From an uncultured Roseburia sp. (lineage in GTDB: Bacteria; Bacillota_A; Clostridia; Lachnospirales; Lachnospiraceae), in assembly GCA_900753715.1 (NCBI GenBank), contig CAAEAE010000119.1:1-17469 (forward strand): 17,469 bases of DNA, in the 5' to 3' direction. Below the pieces are notes generated by a model. The model saw only the letters and a list, made by a program, of their open reading frames with translations, was not told the DNA's origin and made no database searches. Below, in pieces: positions 15,801 through 17,469 of this stretch. Every line of letters begins with the position of its first letter. The first letter of the stretch is position 1. The translations under genes were made by a program, and so were the position numbers.

Positions 15801-16588
15801 ACGGCGTTCCGTCAGAGAAATCGGGAAATATCCCATTTGAGAGAGACAACAGGAAGGGACTGATACTGCCGGGAGTGTCCGCGGGCGAAAACGGCATTTT
15901 CCTGATACGGAAGGATTGGAGCGACTACACAGTTACTGTAAAGGCAGAGCGTCTTAACGGAAACGAAGGATTTTTCATCGGAGCGGGCGTTTTGGATTAC
16001 ACGCCGCAGAAGAAACAGGCATTGCAGTATGCAGTCGGCTTAAACGGAGATACCACCGGAATCCGGGTTTACAAGGAAGGGGTGGAAGGCTATACACTTG
16101 GCGATTTCTCCACGAGCGTGTGCGCCGGAAACTTAAGAAGTGCGCAGTACGAGCCGGTTTCAGACGGTGTATTGTATACAATTACCTTTGATTATGGAGC
16201 GAGGGAGGAAGCGCACTTTGCGTGTGGTTACCAGAGTGAGGACGGAGCATTTCAGAGCAGAAAAATCACGGGACGGCTCCTTGCCTACTGCAAGGAAATT
16301 TTCCGCTCGGCTACAAGAGACGGGGAATATTTATACTTAAAACTGGTCAATGCAGAGAACATCGAGAAACGTGTCAGTGTGGAAATCTGTGAGGAAAAAG
16401 TTGCTTCCTGTGCAAAACAGATTCTTCTTGCCGCAGAGGATGGTCTTGCATCCGTGCCGAATGTGAATACAAAAGAGAACGAGCCGGTAAAGCCCGTTAC
16501 GACAGAAATTGCTGTGGAACATGGAAGTGCGAAACTTACACTTCCGCCGCAGTCCGTGGCAGTGCTTATCTGCACGCTGATAAAATAA
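12830..16588 (+). CDS. Multidomain GH51 alpha-L-arabinofuranosidase (LamG, Ig-like, CBM-like modules), no signal peptide
   Basis: A 1252-residue enzyme releasing L-arabinose from arabinan, arabinoxylan or their oligosaccharides. In order: a LamG/concanavalin-like domain (about 4-225, opening LLVHYDFAD and DVSGNGFDAS); an atrophied bacterial Ig-like domain (about 237-322, VTWSSNRPGLI); the GH51 start ETLWGLFYEDINNAADGGIY (342-361); a CBM4-like beta-sandwich insert (about 395-545); then the TIM barrel with LRFPGGCISEGSYIWDNVYD. The acid/base is Glu714 in GNENWG and the nucleophile Glu846 in VGEYAS. The C-terminal beta domain is interrupted by another concanavalin-like module (about 965-1115, GNEGFFIGAG). 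There is no N-terminal signal peptide or cell-wall anchor, and an in-frame stop (12785-12787) lies 14 codons upstream, so it is probably intracellular. AAGAAGAGGG precedes the ATG. Confidence 0.93.
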   Translation: MGAKLLVHYDFADADRVGRDVSGNGFDASAGGSSLPQAGIVQKRTAVTFAGGANGTSYLKVPSGVFEEIGDDDGITIAAWVNPGKCGSVWERIVDFGRGAEGPYLFLTRNLKAVCFNGQDLAADPAMALNQQEWVYVTLTVSGTKGGTMSAAGPVVYVNGEVVADGTISQTTSGLYAKLRKWFETFEDVRNYENNYLGRSQFAADEDFCGSLSDFRIYKGVLTQSEITELMCQTLKEGEILNLVLNKYMEAPQPLAVKDYELPKSFLQEKVSVTWSSNRPGLITAEGRLGEIYKVEKVTLTATLRCGDEKAVKEYEVTVLPKETVPYTIRVHAKDETMPVSETLWGLFYEDINNAADGGIYAEQIKNRSFESFHFAVYDGRSGAEGKSSGRVRTPLDGWFGDTDRCTPKFTGGLNKQLGITDEETNNCYLTVKDGTVISNRGFCDTNEACSIVTTEGAAYDFSIWVRAKKRCSIGVFLRSADKTAVSRTVSVDIEPSDRFVKYGAEKKITLTATKAAHAELVLSFHGEMDIDFVSLMPQKVWGAAEEDGAPMAHMNFKNNPNYRLRRDLVQALKELHPSFLRFPGGCISEGSYIWDNVYDWKDSVGAVEERKENFNVWGYVMTMGLGYMEYFQLAEDLGATPLPVMACGVLCQARSDYANPAGGALQEKYIKNFTDLIDFAISTDFAGNEWAALRKEMGHEAPFDLHYLGVGNENWGEEFMASFEIFYDRIIKYVEMNYPGYPLTIISTAGAQADDDAYRLGWKFLAGGNTGETTVDFTDGEKSWSEPVRWYQNKSHYMDTIVDEHYYRTNEYLLQNTDRYEYYARAYRADGSIDEAESSKVFVGEYASSEKNTLAGAVAEAAVMTGFENNTDVVRLAATAPLFNKALTDNQYRWTPDCIWFDDESVWHTPTYYVQQMFAANLGKKVVSTEFLTYEDCEKIVIKPRGGISVTTGDATIAVREICVTDKNGTVLLKEDLTKGISDEWTAVVNGVPSEKSGNIPFERDNRKGLILPGVSAGENGIFLIRKDWSDYTVTVKAERLNGNEGFFIGAGVLDYTPQKKQALQYAVGLNGDTTGIRVYKEGVEGYTLGDFSTSVCAGNLRSAQYEPVSDGVLYTITFDYGAREEAHFACGYQSEDGAFQSRKITGRLLAYCKEIFRSATRDGEYLYLKLVNAENIEKRVSVEICEEKVASCAKQILLAAEDGLASVPNVNTKENEPVKPVTTEIAVEHGSAKLTLPPQSVAVLICTLIK

Positions 16589-16670
16589 GCCTTCTTGATT
16601 GCCGGAGAATTTTGTGCTAACGTAGGAGTAGAAATCATATCCATGAAACAAAAGAGGAGAAAATGGAAAA

Positions 16671-17469
16671 ATGCGTTCTTTCTTCCGGCGAATCAAATAT
16701 ACATTGACAGAGAATCTGGGAGATACCTGTGGTGGAGCCGCAGTTGTCTCCCATTTTGTTGTTGGAATCCTGACAGGAGCGGCACTTTATGGCTATTTTC
16801 CGGTGCTGCCGCAGACAGTCTGGATTTTGATTGGACTACTACTGTCTGTGCCCATGTTCGGGATGCTTTTTCTTGCGATGAAGCTCATTTCCAAAGGGGC
16901 GAGAAAATCGGTAGTCTACTGGCTGATATCCTTTTTGGGCATCTATTTTACGATACAATTTGCCACAAATGAAAGCGATGAGTGGCATAGTTTTTTGCCT
17001 GCATTTCTGTTTGCGACAGGGCTTGATCTGCTGGCGAGGTGTTTGTTTGCGGCATTAATAAAAAAGCGTCACCGGAAATTTCTTGCGTTCTGCGGGATGA
17101 CATCATCGTTTGTCGTGGTATGGATGGCGTGTGTCATTGGTTCAAGCGGCTATGCAAACGAGGAGCTGGAGCAGATTTTTGCGGCGGCGGGCAGTGCGCG
17201 TCAGGCGCTTTTAAAGGAGAAGGAAGAGGCTTGGCAGAAGACGTACACGGCGCTTTCTGCGGAGTATGGACCGGACAAGGGAGCGGGGCTTTCGACGGAT
17301 ACCTACGACATTTCTTATTTTATGGAGCGGGATGATGTGCAGGAAATCGGCATGGATGCGTACTTTTCCTATGACCTGACGGAGGTTCCGTTAGCGGGCA
17401 AGGTCTGGTATCCGAAGGAAGCAGGCAGCTTTCCGGTGCTGTTTCTGATTCACGGAAATCACACCTACA
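16671..17469 (+). CDS. Multi-spanning membrane protein with C-terminal alpha/beta-hydrolase domain (partial, runs off window)
   Basis: ATG at 16671 is the first start after an in-frame TGA at 16644-16646, with AGAGGAG at 16653-16659 as ribosome binding site (spacing about 11 nt, slightly long). The frame stays open for 266 codons to the window end. Five hydrophobic segments are visible: about 22-43, 49-72, 81-98, 107-129 and 137-158. A soluble part follows, with a charged helix (about 163-195) and then a strand-rich segment ending PVLFLIHGNHTY. That HG motif after a hydrophobic strand is the oxyanion-loop start of alpha/beta hydrolases, preceded by the usual GKVWYPKE strand. The catalytic Ser, Asp and His would lie beyond the edge. 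It may be an esterase or lipase-like enzyme facing outside. It starts 82 bp after the GH51 stop with no terminator between, so it may be co-transcribed. Confidence 0.75.
   Translation, partial: MRSFFRRIKYTLTENLGDTCGGAAVVSHFVVGILTGAALYGYFPVLPQTVWILIGLLLSVPMFGMLFLAMKLISKGARKSVVYWLISFLGIYFTIQFATNESDEWHSFLPAFLFATGLDLLARCLFAALIKKRHRKFLAFCGMTSSFVVVWMACVIGSSGYANEELEQIFAAAGSARQALLKEKEEAWQKTYTALSAEYGPDKGAGLSTDTYDISYFMERDDVQEIGMDAYFSYDLTEVPLAGKVWYPKEAGSFPVLFLIHGNHTY

Noticed and set aside
16595..16972. 125-codon + strand frame after the GH51 gene
   Set aside because: The frame starting at 16671 gives five membrane helices and a hydrolase motif and stays open to the window edge; this one is out of phase with it and has atypical Trp/Cys-rich composition.
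1..17469. CRISPR array, tRNA or rRNA genes, phage or insertion-sequence genes, defence or biosynthetic clusters
   Set aside because: No spaced direct repeats, RNA gene signatures, transposase, integrase, or clustered defence or biosynthetic domains are visible on either strand.

Overview
The window looks like chromosomal DNA of a motile, anaerobic, polysaccharide-using Firmicute, most likely a Lachnospiraceae relative. This is inferred from strong AGGAGG-type ribosome binding sites, sigma-A promoters, moderate G+C, a Cache-type chemoreceptor, a CtpE-type P-type ATPase, and a GH51 enzyme with LamG and atrophied-Ig-like modules. Nearly all intact genes are on the + strand. I see no rRNA, tRNA, CRISPR array, phage genes or intact insertion sequence. 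I found no convincing new multi-gene system; the most interesting signals are small genes, a fusion and gene decay.

Left edge (1-850): two decayed minus-strand regulatory remnants, a 49-residue stub of an XRE-type repressor and the C-terminal half of a GGDEF diguanylate cyclase. A 36-codon + strand ORF with a strong ribosome binding site follows, ending in a rho-independent terminator just before an efflux gene.

Middle (897-9415): an MFS transporter; a Cache/HAMP methyl-accepting chemotaxis protein closed by a strong terminator; then a tight operon of CtpE-like P-type ATPase, FtsH protease (4-bp ATGA overlap) and a PLP-dependent threonine aldolase-like enzyme (14-bp gap). The ATPase start is preceded by an inverted repeat that could be an operator.

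Right of centre (9416-11618): a self-contained small gene (near-consensus promoter, ribosome binding site, 39-codon ORF with one hydrophobic stretch, strong terminator). Next come a nucleoside phosphorylase fused in frame to a GNAT acetyltransferase, apparently by an indel in a G tract, and a second GNAT gene 12 bp on.

Gene graveyard (about 11699-12737): three consecutive genes, a flavin split-barrel protein, a second split-barrel protein of the Fe-S-linked type, and a Sir2-family protein, are all broken by truncation, internal deletion, a nonsense codon or a frameshift. A perfect 13-bp-arm palindrome sits at the first scar.

Right edge (12738-17469): a sigma-A promoter drives a 1252-residue multidomain GH51 alpha-L-arabinofuranosidase that has no signal peptide, so it probably acts in the cytoplasm on imported arabino-oligosaccharides. 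It is followed by a multi-spanning membrane protein with the start of an alpha/beta-hydrolase domain, cut by the window end.
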